A DNA stretch of 28,436 bases from assembly GCF_000315625.1 (NCBI RefSeq), contig NW_005434580.1, forward strand, positions 277,715-306,150, read 5' to 3'. Position numbers and translations under genes: made by a program. A model generated the notes under the pieces. The model was not told where the DNA came from and did not search any database. It worked only from the letters and a program-made list of their open reading frames with translations. The DNA comes from Guillardia theta CCMP2712 (lineage: Eukaryota > Cryptophyceae > Pyrenomonadales > Geminigeraceae). Positions 11,749-20,878 of the stretch are shown here, in pieces (position 1 is the stretch's first letter; each line of letters opens with the position of its first letter).

Positions 11749-11800
11749 CCCCGCTCCCTCGCTCGCTCGCTCGCTCCCTCCCTCCCTCCCTCGCCTCCAC
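11634..11800 (+). repeat. (CCTG)n tetranucleotide array with CAGC interruptions
   Basis: Runs of CCTG broken by CCAGCCAGC units, followed by CGCT and CCCT repeats to about 11800. It lies in the upstream region of the minus-strand gene ending at 10830. Frames crossing it give periodic ACLP or AGRQ peptides and are not genes. Confidence 0.95.
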
Positions 11801-11849
11801 GCGTCCCCTTCTCGTTTCCTCCGCGTGCTCCTGTAGCATTTTACTAGTC

Positions 11850-12250
11850 CGAAATCTGCTCCGTCCTCCTACCCCACCCCCTCCATTGTAGGGACACATC
11901 TACCCCCTACCAATCTGAATTTGAATATTTGTCAATTCACCCCTATTATTGTCATATCAGTGATACGCAATGAAGGGGGTAGGGTTATCTTTTGACCCCT
12001 ACCAAAGTACCCCCCACCCTACTGTCAACTTCGATCTTCCTGCATTCCTCGGCAAACTCTCCCGGACCCCTCGAAGATTTTGATCTCCTTACCCCACCCC
12101 TTCAATTACTTTCTTCACCGGTTATCCTCACTGACATTCCATTATGTTGTACCCACCCTTTTATGTACCCCTACCCCGACTTTAATCTGATTTCCTGGAC
12201 CTCTACCCCCCATATCACGTTGAATTTAAAATTACATTTATGGACAGTGA
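11850..12250 (+). repeat. cluster of CCCCTACC / CACCCC tracts
   Basis: Many short blocks such as CTACCCCACCCCC, TACCCCCTACC, GTACCCCCCACCC and GTACCCCTACCCC are spaced 15-60 nt apart in otherwise AT-leaning sequence. One block (GGGGGTAGGG near 11975) is inverted. No coding content is seen. The same motif family recurs elsewhere in the window. Confidence 0.7.
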
Positions 12251-12480
12251 GGGGAAGTCGGTCTTGTCAATCCACCCACCTTCGTGAGGTCCTAGGATAC
12301 CTAGGACACACATACAAATTACTAGCACCAAAGTTGCACTTCACTCGTCTTGGGGTCTTAGGACACCTAGGACTCTCGGTAGGACCACTGGCGTTCCCGC
12401 CGCAGACAGCTTCCGAAGGTCGCCCGTTGACTACTAGTACCGTAAGTACCGCCGTCTCTGTTGCAGAATACGTACTGGAC
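12250..12480. other. spacer with CCTAGG repeats
   Basis: Contains CCTAGGATACCTAGGACAC and, about 70 nt later, CTTAGGACACCTAGGAC, a short imperfect repeat rich in the palindrome CCTAGG. It leads into the GC-rich repeat. No gene is seen. Confidence 0.5.
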
Positions 12481-12895
12481 TACTCACGTGTGTGACTCGG
12501 GTGACGACGGGCCCCGGCGTACAAGCCTCGAGCGGAGTCCGATCAGTGCAGTGCAGGCGGCGCCATGGCCCGCTACTAGTTGAACGGACGGACCGGGAAG
12601 CCTGGCCGCACGGTGCCGGGGCCCGCCGGTCTAAACTTTCAACTTACTAATTTAGGCTCAGTGCCACCGCCCAGCGACTCGCATTGGCTGCATCCGATTA
12701 CGGTCGGACTCGGAGCCTCAGGCTCCGGGCTGGCACTGCCGCCGACTGGCCCTCAGGCCCAAGTGACTCACTCGGGCTGAGTGCGCCGGGCCGTCCGGGC
12801 CGGGCCCGGGCCAGCCTGTCCAGCGGCTGAGCGGCGACTGCTCCGTCCTCGTTGTAATTTAACTTAACTTTGACTAAACTTAAGTATTGTACGTA
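12480..12895 (-). repeat. GC-rich dispersed repeat, copy 1 (reverse)
   Basis: A GC-rich block (GGGCCGGGCCCGGGCC near 12795) adjoins an AT-rich core at 12858-12873 that on the minus strand reads TCAAAGTTAAGTTAAA. The same core precedes GC-rich sequence at 20464 and 22643 on the plus strand. After the core, copies 1 and 3 also share ACGAGGAC and TCGCCG with small gaps. Ends are approximate. No transposase or reverse-transcriptase frame is visible, so it may be a nonautonomous element. Confidence 0.65.
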
Positions 12896-12944
12896 CCAAG
12901 TCAAATCCGAGTCAGACGGTCGTTCAGGCTTCGTAGTTCAACCT

Positions 12945-13290
12945 CCTGGTCCCACAGGGGGTGGGGGTGGAATTGCCGAAGGTGACTGGGAGGGAGGGGG
13001 GTGGTGAAATAGGGAAGGACGGGTACGGATCTACTAAGGTTAGATGGAAAAGAGTGCAAGTTGGGGGGGTCATACCCCTAGTGATATATGGGGCTCAGGG
13101 GGGTGGGGTAGGGGGTTCCGTCAGCCTGTAGAGTTGAGGGGTGGTGTAACAACAGCGAACGGGGGAGTAAAGTGGGAAATAGTATCAGGGTGGGTAGTAT
13201 TGATGGAAATATGAGGGGTGGTAATGATTGAGTTGTAGCCTTGTCGACACTTGGGGTAGGGTACTGGACTTTTAGGGAAGGTGGGGTCGT
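12945..13290 (+). repeat. cluster of GGGGTGG / GGGGTAGG tracts
   Basis: GGGGGTGGGGGTGG, GGGAGGGGGGTGG, GGGGGGGTC, GGGGTGGGGTAGGGGG and similar blocks. The strand bias is opposite to the 11850-12250 cluster, so the two clusters flank repeat copy 1 in inverted orientation. Confidence 0.65.
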
Positions 13291-13871
13291 AGTCGTAATT
13301 CAGATCGATGGCGGAGATCGCTGTATCAGGTAAAAATGTTGTGAAGAAGGGAGAAGGGAGAGAGAGGAAGAGGAGGGGGAGGGGGAGGAGACGGAAAGAG
13401 GAGGAAGAGTAGAGATGGAGGGAAGGAGATGTCGTTGTTGTTGTTATGCTGGAGGAAGATAGATCAAAGAGGGGTAGGACGACAAAAACTTCCTTGGTCA
13501 GGTACATTTTTGTTTTAGCAAGCTGATAGATTAGCCACAGTCAGTCAGGCAGGCGGTAAGGTGGAATCCTTGTATGATGGAGGGGATGAAGATATTATGA
13601 CACACCGACGTGAAATATAAGAGCATACTTGTAGCTACTTGTAGAGCAGAGAAATAGGAAAACGCCTCAGGACAAATTTTATTGGTTGTTTCAAACGCGC
13701 AGGGGTTCATGGTTGTATTCATGTGTGATCCTCCTGCAAACTCCAGAGGCCAGCAAGACACCCTTGCTCCCTCTTGTGCTTGCTGAGAGCAGTAGATGTA
13801 CAATGACATGTTGAGAAAAGCTGAATCGAATCGTTTAAGGACGCCGGGGGGGGGCTGCGGAGGCGAGTAAG
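13291..13871. other. spacer, no supported gene
   Basis: A purine-rich stretch to about 13420 and a short GTT run near 13435 are followed by mixed-composition sequence. A minus-strand frame covers 13531-13884 but starts inside the bHLH-like gene and has no recognisable domain, so it is not called. Somewhere in this stretch must lie the promoter of the gene starting at 13872. I see no clear TATA box. Confidence 0.5.
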
Positions 13872-15093
13872 ATGAAGCGACCACGACCCGCGCCTCCGAA
13901 GCGGAACAAGGCGGTGGATAGAGGGAAGACGAAGGAGCTGCTGGACTGTCTTGACTGCCTGGTAGGAAGACAGTCAGGTGTCTGGGCCCACATGGACCTA
14001 GGTGATGATGTTCTAGGTGCCTGTGAGGGAAAGGCCGCTCGCTGAAGAGAAAGGCAAGCTTGAATCTCGACGAACGGTGAGCGATGGTCGCCCTGTTCAG
14101 GATGTGCCAGTGAAGCAGGAGGCAGGTCCTTCAGCTGTATGAGGACTGCATCGTTCATATCAAAAGCATAATGAACAAGGTCAATGCTCGTGATAGGGCA
14201 ACAAATTTGGTTGACAAGGATGCTGGTACAGGAAGAGGCATGCGATGCTCCCGCTACCAGAAGCTCTGGTTCTGTTTTTCATGGGGACGTGCTACGGAAT
14301 GGGATGAGCTCGAGGTGACTGGTCTCATTCTCTCACAGCCGTTGATGGGTTTGTTGGGGTTCAGTTTTACTTTCCCGTTCATCACTCTAAGGGTTCCTTC
14401 GCTGGTAGTTGAATCTGCGAGCCAGATGGTGCAGTACTGGTGAGAGCAATACGGCGTCTCCTGCCAGTGTTGTGGTGGTGGAGTTGGGGATAGATTGGAG
14501 AGAGGGGAGGTTTGGGAGGAAGGAAGGTGCCAGGGAGTAGAGTGCGGGGGGAGGATTGAGCTAGAGGAGAGGTATGCGTGTAACTTCAGCAGAATGGATG
14601 AGGTTGGGGCCAATTGGTTGCTACAGCTGATGTCCCTTGTCCAACAGGTATAGGAACTCTCCTTTTCGCACTTTGAGGGGGCAGAACATACTGCATTTCA
14701 TAGACTATTCAGATCGTTGGAAGGTGAGTTGAATGTTTTGCTACGTTCATCGTTAAGTCTGGGGTCAGTGGCGAGCTTACTTGAAGAGGCTGGAAACGTT
14801 TCGGGTGCAGGGCGGGCAGATTTCGTCAACCATGGTTCCTTTCGAGGCCAATCTGATCTGCTTCACCCCCTTCGCGTTCCCTGCTGTGAATCAAACAGAA
14901 TGTAAAGGCGTTGGAGTGGAGACGATGAAATGCTTGTGGGTCCCGACTTGTGTCAATTCCGGTAGGTTGAGAAGCGGAGGAACCTGGTTGACAGCTGAGA
15001 GCTGTGGTTGCGCTCATTACTCCTTCTTCTCCTATCTTTCTCCTCCTCTAATTCTCCATATGCTGCATGTGGTTTTTGTTCTTGGTTCATTTA

Positions 15094-15149
<56 letters not shown>

Positions 15150-15248
15150 TCCTTCCTTCCTATCTTGTCAATTTGACACATCTCAGACGGCTGCGTCGTT
15201 TTCCTCCTGTACATACAACCGCCTTCATTCAATCAACAAACTAGGTGA
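13872..15248 (+). CDS. probable bHLH-type regulator, nine exons
   Basis: Exons 13872-13961, 14017-14076, 14126-14179, 14232-14288, 14339-14439, 14590-14647, 14685-14723, 14811-14961 and 15187-15248 join in phase with GT-AG introns (37-225 nt) into about 223 residues. The first three exons build a basic stretch (MKRPRPAPPKRNKAVDRGK), helix 1 (TKELLDCLDCLVP), a loop rich in E/K, and helix 2 (SRRTVLQLYEDCIVHIKSI). This is the spacing and residue pattern of bHLH proteins, although the usual H-E-R of the basic region is absent. The C-terminal part (LHFIDYSDRWK, then VPFEANLICFTPFAF, then VVFLLYIQPPSF) is not recognised; a PAS-like fold is possible but unproven. Exons 4-6 are the least certain, because a second frame (AVDGFVGVQFYFPVHH) across 14340-14400 also reads well. 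If real, it should be a nuclear DNA-binding dimer. Confidence 0.5.
15096..15148 (+). repeat. (CCTG)n array inside an intron
   Basis: About thirteen perfect CCTG units followed by CCTT units lie within the 225-nt last intron of the bHLH-like gene, 36 nt before its acceptor. The motif is the same as in the array at 11634. Confidence 0.95.
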
Positions 15249-15439
15249 GGAGGAGGAGGGAGCGGAGGAGTGCGAGAAGAGACTAGGATTAGGAAGAGGG
15301 CGAGTATGGGGAGCGAGCATGTGGGCAAGCAGGAGAATAGGAAGCAGGATAAGGAGCGCATAGAGAAACAGCGGGAAATGGAGGAACAGGAGGGGCGGGG
15401 CAAGGCGGGGGGCAGAAGAGGAGTTGCGAATGAATTTTG

Positions 15440-15870
15440 ATGTACAGGAAGAGGAAGAGGGTTGAGAGTCAAGAATTCTGTGAAATTGTCATGGAAAAGC
15501 CGCAAATGAGCTGCAACGGAGTGTACGGGTAAGAGGAGAAGGCGTTTCCGGCAGGAGAGAAAGGGGCAAGGCCGCGATGAGGAGGAAGACGAGGAAGGGA
15601 GAGAATTGGGGAGGAGGAGGAGAAGGAAGGGGAGGCAGTATACACGAGCGAGAGGGAGGAAGAGAGAAAGTGAGGCAGGGATGCGGGGAAAAGGAAACAA
15701 ACTTGCTATCGAGTGAAAGTTTGCAACCAGGTATGATGAGCTCTGCTCTACATGTTTCCCTTGGAATGTCGATTCGGCCATGCATGCGGTGGAAAAGGAT
15801 TCTCACCCTCCCTTCGTGCAGGCAGCGATAGTGGGAATGGTGAGAAGATGGTGAAGCAGATGATGATGAC

Positions 15871-15905
<35 letters not shown>

Positions 15906-16810
15906 CGACGACGACGACGACGACGATGATGATGATGATGATGACATTGATGCTATGATGATTATGGGGACGGAGATGATGGTGATGAATAGTTCGAAGT
16001 AGGGCAGGCACATGAAAATTCGTGGTCGTTTTGTGCTTCCCATGTCATGATATGTTCTCACTGCTTCTCGAATGATCAATTTCATTTGCATCGTCAGTGG
16101 TCAGCAAGGCATACTATGGGTCAGATGTTCAACAAGATTGTAGGGAGCTTTGTTCCTTCAGTAACGGGAGGGCTGACCAGATACGTAAGCACTAGTATCC
16201 TTCCTCTCCTGCCATCTTCTTCTCTCTCCTGCCATCCATGCTCTCTCCTCTTTCTCTCCTGCCCCATCTTCCCTTCTCTTCCCCTTCCCTTCTGTCTCCC
16301 CTACTCCTTTCCTCTGCTTCCGTCCTTTCCCCTCTCCTCTCCTCTCCTCTCCTCTCCTCTCCCCTCCCCTCCTTTTCCCCGTTTCTCTCGCTGACCCCAC
16401 AACAGCTGTCCCGCCTTGTTCAGATACACTTCACCTGCCTCCCAAACGTCGCCGGCGTCGCCACCTTCTCCTCCCACTTGCGCATCGAGTTCCCGAGCAT
16501 TCTGGGGTCCATCCACACGCCATGGAAGAAAGTCGTCTGTGTACCCCTGGACGGGCGCCTGGTCCCCATAGGAGACAACAAGTTCACTTGCTACTGCCCC
16601 TACATGCGCGGAGAGGCAGGGAACGTGCAGTGGTGGGAGGCGTACTTCAGGAAGGAGGAGAACAGGCTAGTTTGTTACCACACTCGAGTCGTGTTCTGTG
16701 GGGAGGACGAGGTCCATGGGAGGATTATCAAGGTGGTGGGGGAAGTTCTCAAGGGCGATAGCAGCGAGTGCACGTTGGATTTTCAGCATGTGCTCAAATG
16801 GTTGGGATAA
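15440..16810 (+). CDS. unknown four-exon protein of about 229 residues
   Basis: Exons 15440-15528, 15731-15839, 16098-16184 and 16406-16810 splice in phase (introns of 202, 258 and 221 nt, all GT-AG). An in-frame TGA lies 9 nt before the ATG, fixing the start unless an upstream exon exists. The protein begins MYRKRKRVESQEF. It has a cysteine-bearing segment (YDELCSTCFPWNVD) and a hydrophobic middle (MFNKIVGSFVPSV, LVQIHFTCLPNVAGVATF). The C-terminus has strand-like repeats (VVCVPLDGRLVPIGDNKF, VQWWEAYFRKEENRLVCY, HTRVVFCGEDEVHGRIIKVV). The last exon alone holds 134 codons of varied, clearly protein-like composition. No family is recognised. It lies 192 nt downstream of the bHLH-like gene on the same strand. 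Fusion of the two into one gene was considered, but the splice phases do not connect. Confidence 0.6.
15855..15952 (+). repeat. (ATG)n(GAC)n array inside an intron
   Basis: About fourteen ATG/ATGACG units, then GAC units, then ATG units, all within the 258-nt second intron of the gene at 15440-16810. Both strands are open in several frames, yielding poly-Met, poly-Ser or poly-Ile artefacts. Confidence 0.95.
16200..16380 (+). repeat. (CTCCT)n pyrimidine repeat inside an intron
   Basis: Degenerate TCTCCTGCC units followed by about eight perfect CTCCT units (about 16330-16372). They fill most of the third intron of the gene at 15440-16810 and merge with its polypyrimidine tract. Confidence 0.9.
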
Positions 16811-16818
16811 GTGTTATC

Positions 16819-16895
16819 CTCCTCCTCCTCCTCCACCACCACCACCACCACCACCACTACCTCACATCCTCCTCCTCCTTCACCTCCTCCTTCAC
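16819..16895 (+). repeat. (CCT)n(CCA)n repeat bordering the assembly gap
   Basis: CCT units, then CCA units, then CCT-rich sequence run directly into the run of N. This repeat is the likely reason the assembly broke here. Confidence 0.9.
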
Positions 16896-19777
16896 NNNNN
16901 NNNNNNNNNNNNNNNNNNNNNNNNNNNNNNNNNNNNNNNNNNNNNNNNNNNNNNNNNNNNNNNNNNNNNNNNNNNNNNNNNNNNNNNNNNNNNNNCCTCT
17001 TCTTCTAAAAGCTCCTTTTTTTATTTTATAGGGGACCTCTCCTCCTCGCATTGCCCCTCCTCCTGCCCCTCCTGCCTCCTCTGCCTTCCTCTTCTGCCCT
17101 GCTCCTTCCTCTGCAGGCAGAGCATTCCCTGCTGCTGCTGCTGCTGCTGACTCTGCCTCTAGTTTCTCCTGCTCCTCCTGCTGTTTCTGACTTTGCACAG
17201 TCTGCACGAGCAGCATCAGAGGAGGGAGGGGGAGAGGACAAGGGAGAGGAGGGAGGGGAAGGGACAGGTTGATGAGGGAGGACATGCAGGAGCAGAGCCA
17301 ACGGAGTGAGAAGACGAAAGAGTTAGTGCAGGAGGGGAGGATGGAGGAGAGAGAGCTGGGAAGGGACGGGGAGGAAGGAGATTGAAGGAGGAGGAGTATA
17401 GGAGAAGGAGGAGAGGGGAGGAGTGGAGGGTATGAGAGGAGGAGAACGTGGAGAGGGATGGTGGAAGGGAACCTTTGTTATGACTTCGTCCCAGGAAGGA
17501 AGGTCCTTGATAGCTTCAGGACAAATAGTCATTGACAAGCAAAAGCCTCCTCCTCGTCCTCCTCCTCCTCCCTCCACCTCATCCTTCTCCTCCCATTCCT
17601 CCCTCTTCTCCTCGTGCCCCTGCTCCTTCTCCTCCCCTTCCTCCCACTACGCATGCTCTTCCTCCTCTCCATACCCTCCTCCCTCAGTCCCTCCCTCCTC
17701 ACCTTTTCCCTTCCCGTCGGTTGCTGACCCTGACGCGCCCGACTGACTTTTAGGGAAGAGAGGAAGGAACGTAGACTCGAGATACTGATCGGGCGACCAG
17801 TGGTTGGGCTTCTCCTACACCGAGAGACGATCAGAGGGGAAACAGAGGCGAAGGAAAGCAGGGAGGGAGGGAGGGAGGGAGTAAGAGGGAGTAAGAGGGA
17901 GTAAGGGGGAGGGAGGGAGGAAGGGAGGGAGGGAAGAGGAAGAGGAAGAGGAAGAGGAAGAGGGGGAGACGAGGAGGAGGTGGACGTAGAGACCAGATCG
18001 CTGTGAAGCGCGTCGTCTCCTTTGACTAGGACATTCATGCGAAGATAAAACATGCGCATGAAGATGTTGACCTGCAATAAGAGTGATGAAAGAAGAGGAA
18101 GACAAGAAACGGTCGGCGATCTAGGTAGCGATGGTGGTGGTGGTGGTGATGGCCTCTCCTTCACCATCATGACCACCACCATCATCATCATCATCATCAC
18201 CACCACCACCACCACCACCACCACCATCGTCATCTCCATCATCATCATCATCTCCGTCATCATCATGAACAAAGTGACTATCCTCACCAAGTGTTTCCGG
18301 CACTCCTCCTTCGCGTGATAGCACATGAGCTGCAGGCATGGTCATCACAACTGACAACTTGTCAAACATCTCAGTCACATAGTAAGCCATCGGCGAGAGC
18401 GTTACTGTGTTGCTCTACGGCACCAGTCACTCCTCATACCCCCCCGCACGCCCTTCCAACCTCCGATTGCACCCCCGGCGTGTAGTACTCCTTGAAGATC
18501 CTGCCCGCAGGTCAAGCCCAGCTGGGAGAGAGCTGTGAGTACCTGCTCTGGCACACGTGGTCCCACTTGAAAAGCCCGCGAAGATGGAGGTACTGGGAGG
18601 AGCCAGTCAGCGGCGGCGGGCGAGATGCTGCCTCTGAGAGGCACCTGCTCTCGATGCTGCTCGTAGTGATCGTCCTTGGCCAGGTCCAGCAGGGCATGAG
18701 CAGCAGCAACCTGGGCGAAGCATGAGGGCCAGGGGTTGATTGACATTGCAAAACATGAAGAACGTGTCCGATTGTGACACATCTACGACCTCTACACGTG
18801 AAAGATCGGACATTTCTGCGTGTGAAACATCGCCATGTACCTTAGTTCCATCAAGATCGTACTCTATCAGCTCAAGAGTAAGGTAGACCAGGACGGGATA
18901 CAAAACCTGCTCCAACAATCACCCTCTCCCTCGCTTCAGTACAAGGAATCAAGCGCTCACAGGTAAGAGCTCCTTCTTGTAGATCTTTGCATCCAGAGTG
19001 AGAAAGTTTTACAATTACAAAGAGGACAGAGCAAGTCTCACGGGTTTTGAGTTGTGTATGAACTGCCGCAGCCTGATGTACGTCCCTGCATATTCTGACA
19101 TGGAAACTCGTCAGGCTGACAGCAACAAAACAGCGCAGCCAAGATCGGTGACAGTCATGAGAGGGAAGACAGAGTAATGAACCTGGAGTGGGTGACTTGA
19201 TGATGAAGAAGAAGCCCATGTTGTCTGCAAAAAATTGTCTGCGGATTGCATCGCCTACGGGGCCGCTGTTGAACAATCAGCATCAGCCACACAAAGGAGT
19301 AGGAAGTCAACGATCGAACCATCTGCTGTTCTTCTCCATGAGATCTTGGCAGATCAGGTTGAGGTCGTGCTTCAAGACATCAAACTGAAACCGATCAAGT
19401 CATCCTGGACAACAACTTTCCCAGCTCTCACCGCCCTATGTCTGATTGCTCCTGTCCTCGTCAACCAGTTCGTTTGCACTGTCTTGAGGGGGAACTTGCA
19501 GATTTTCTCAACGAGGGTGGAGAAAACTGGAAGCACTGAACGTCACACATCATAGAGCAGAGCAAACCAAACTCTGACCGATCCTCGTCCGTCCCTTGCG
19601 CAGTTGCAAACGGAAAGTTTCCTCGAAGCTATGACACTACCACACGTCATTACCGTCTCCGCTAGGACTCCCTTGCACCTTCAGCCATGCAGTGACGAGC
19701 AGCAGGTCCTCGTTGATCTCTTGCGACGGTTCAGCTGTTACCACATGTCAGCCATGAGCCAGCAGACCAACTCGCAT
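16857..19777 (-). CDS. TAF5-like protein (LisH + NTD2), 3' end in gap
   Basis: TAF5 is the WD40 scaffold subunit of TFIID (and SAGA), with LisH, NTD2 and WD40 parts. About eighteen exons run down the minus strand from 19777: 19777-19768, 19734-19679, 19636-19579, 19535-19432, 19384-19312, 19254-19183, 19106-19042, 18975-18961, 18906-18841, 18710-18645, 18592-18543, 18500-18473, 18414-18379, 18329-18288, 18071-17994, 17814-17748, 17513-17473, then 17201 into the gap. All introns are GT-AG and phases close. A LisH-like helix (EINEDLLLVTAWLK) is followed at about residues 125-270 by an NTD2-like domain: YIRLRQFIHNS, LLPVLYPVLVYLTLELIEY, DHYEQHREQYLHLRGLF, VTLSPMAYYLMCYHAKEEC, HLVNIFMRMFYLRM. An Ala/Glu/Lys-rich linker enters the gap. 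Beyond it only Lys/Glu codons and a TAG remain (16895-16857). No WD40 repeat is seen. The start at 19777 depends on a 10-nt first exon. Confidence 0.6.
16896..16995. other. assembly gap (100 N)
   Basis: Exactly 100 unknown bases, the usual placeholder for a gap of unknown size, so the real missing length may be larger. It interrupts the minus-strand TAF5-like gene. Confidence 0.98.
17215..17465 (+). repeat. GGA-rich low-complexity tract in intron
   Basis: Degenerate GGAGGGGA and GAGGAGGAG units make up nearly all of the 271-nt intron between the TAF5-like exons at 17513-17473 and 17201. On the coding strand this gives a long pyrimidine tract before the acceptor. Confidence 0.85.
17855..17975 (+). 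repeat. (GGGA)n and (GGAAGA)n repeats in intron
   Basis: GGGA units, GTAAGAGGGA units and five GGAAGA units lie within the 179-nt TAF5-like intron at 17993-17815. Confidence 0.9.
18130..18265 (+). repeat. (GGT)n ... (ACC/ATC)n repeat in intron
   Basis: GGT units near 18132 are followed by a long ACC/ATC run at about 18170-18260 inside the 216-nt TAF5-like intron (18287-18072). The GGT and ACC runs are complementary and could form a hairpin. Confidence 0.9.
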
Positions 19778-20382
19778 CCTCCAGCAGGTTTCCCCGGTCG
19801 CACCTGAACGTGAGTTCCCAGCACTTGAGTTCGTGGGTCCATTCACAACTTTCGTTGGCGGCATGGCCTTCTGGTCCTGTTGCTGGGATCAAATCAGTCC
19901 AATACAAGGATACTTGTCAAGCAATTAAATTATGTTCGCTGTCTGAGAGCATGGCCTCGTCCTACCGCATTATTCACACAACTTCTCGCTTGATCGAAAC
20001 GTCACCAAAAGGTCCTCGTGCAAACCATCGGCAAGCATCTCATCACCAAAATTCGGATCTTATCGGATGTTGGTATGGCACACAGAGAATGGATCAAAAT
20101 GTTCCTCTCACTCATACTCAAAAAATCCTATCAGCCTCTCTACATGATACAACCACTCCCTATCTCCTCCTCCACACTGTTCCTGGAGACCCTTCCCATC
20201 CGTCCTCCCTGGAAACTCACTCTCATCCTTCACTTGCACACTACTTATTCCCCCTTCATTCGATGTGCTTCCTCCATTCCGCTCCTCCCCTCCTCCTGTC
20301 CTCCTCCTCCTCCACTTACCCCTGCCGCCTGCATTCTTCTCAAATTCTGCACCACCTCCCCTCACTGTCCCAGTTTCATCTC
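19778..20382. other. spacer upstream of TAF5-like gene
   Basis: Mixed sequence, pyrimidine-rich from about 20150 to 20380. Overlapping plus-strand frames here have low-complexity Ser/Pro/Leu translations and continue into the GC-rich repeat, so no gene is called. It should contain the TAF5-like promoter on the minus strand. I see no convincing TATA box. Confidence 0.5.
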
Positions 20383-20870
20383 AGGCCCGGGCCCGGGCCG
20401 CCGGGCCGCGCCCCGCGGGCGGGCGGCTCTGATCGGACCTACCGTAGTACCGTTCTCATTTACTCAAAGTTAAGTTAAAAATCAGTATGGACCTTGAATC
20501 GCTGAGTCAGGAGAGTAAAAAATATACTATGATAGGGTACGGACTCGAACTCGGAATTTGCGGCCGGGCAGCAAGCCCAGCCGGAGGTTGCCATGCCGGC
20601 CCGGATCACTTATCCGATTATCAATGATAGACCGTGCCACACCGATCACCGCCCCGGTGTCCCAGCGATCGGATCTCAATTGTTCCCATGCCTACATGAT
20701 ACTCACGATCAGTAGACTCAAAGACGAGAGTCAGCCTGATAGTACTCAGCTCGGACAGACTGTTCGAAAGTTTTACAGAGTCAGACCGGCGGCTGTTTCT
20801 GTGACTGACTCACGGTCATCGGGAGCACTGCGGCAGACCCGGCCCGGGGGAAGAAGGTAGCTCCGCGGCT
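20383..20870 (+). repeat. GC-rich dispersed repeat, copy 2
   Basis: A GC block (CCCGGGCCCGGGCCGCCGGG) is followed by TACCGTAGTACC and, at 20459-20487, a 29-bp core identical to one at 22638-22666 (contains TCAAAGTTAAGTTAAAAATC). Moderately GC-rich sequence follows to a second GC block (GACCCGGCCCGGGGG), ending about 10-20 bp before the stop codon of the minus-strand gene at 20879. The minus strand near 20545 reads GAGTTCGAGTCC, similar to a pol III B box, with a T6 run about 30 nt further on. Boundaries are estimates. Confidence 0.65.
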
Positions 20871-20878
20871 GATGAGTT

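Noticed and set aside
11402-11899. Frames of 100-144 codons on both strands across the CCTG array
   Set aside because: Periodic ACLP/AGRQ peptides are products of the tetranucleotide repeat.
12580-12780. Short forward frame in repeat copy 1
   Set aside because: GC-rich repeat sequence with biased codons and no domain.
13531-14158. Two minus-strand frames of 107-117 codons
   Set aside because: They overlap exons of the forward bHLH-like gene; no domain, and no intron model supports them.
15489-16091. 200-codon minus-strand frame with poly-Ser
   Set aside because: Formed by the ATG/GAC microsatellite antisense to a spliced forward gene whose exons fit better.
17529-18326. 265-codon minus-strand frame
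   Set aside because: Covers two true TAF5-like exons (18329-18288, 18071-17994) but reads through repeat-filled introns; the spliced model explains the conserved parts.
18607-18918. Read-through of the TAF5-like intron 18840-18711 as coding
   Set aside because: Splicing it out joins LELIEYDLDGTK directly to VAAAHALLDLAKDD, which matches NTD2 spacing better.
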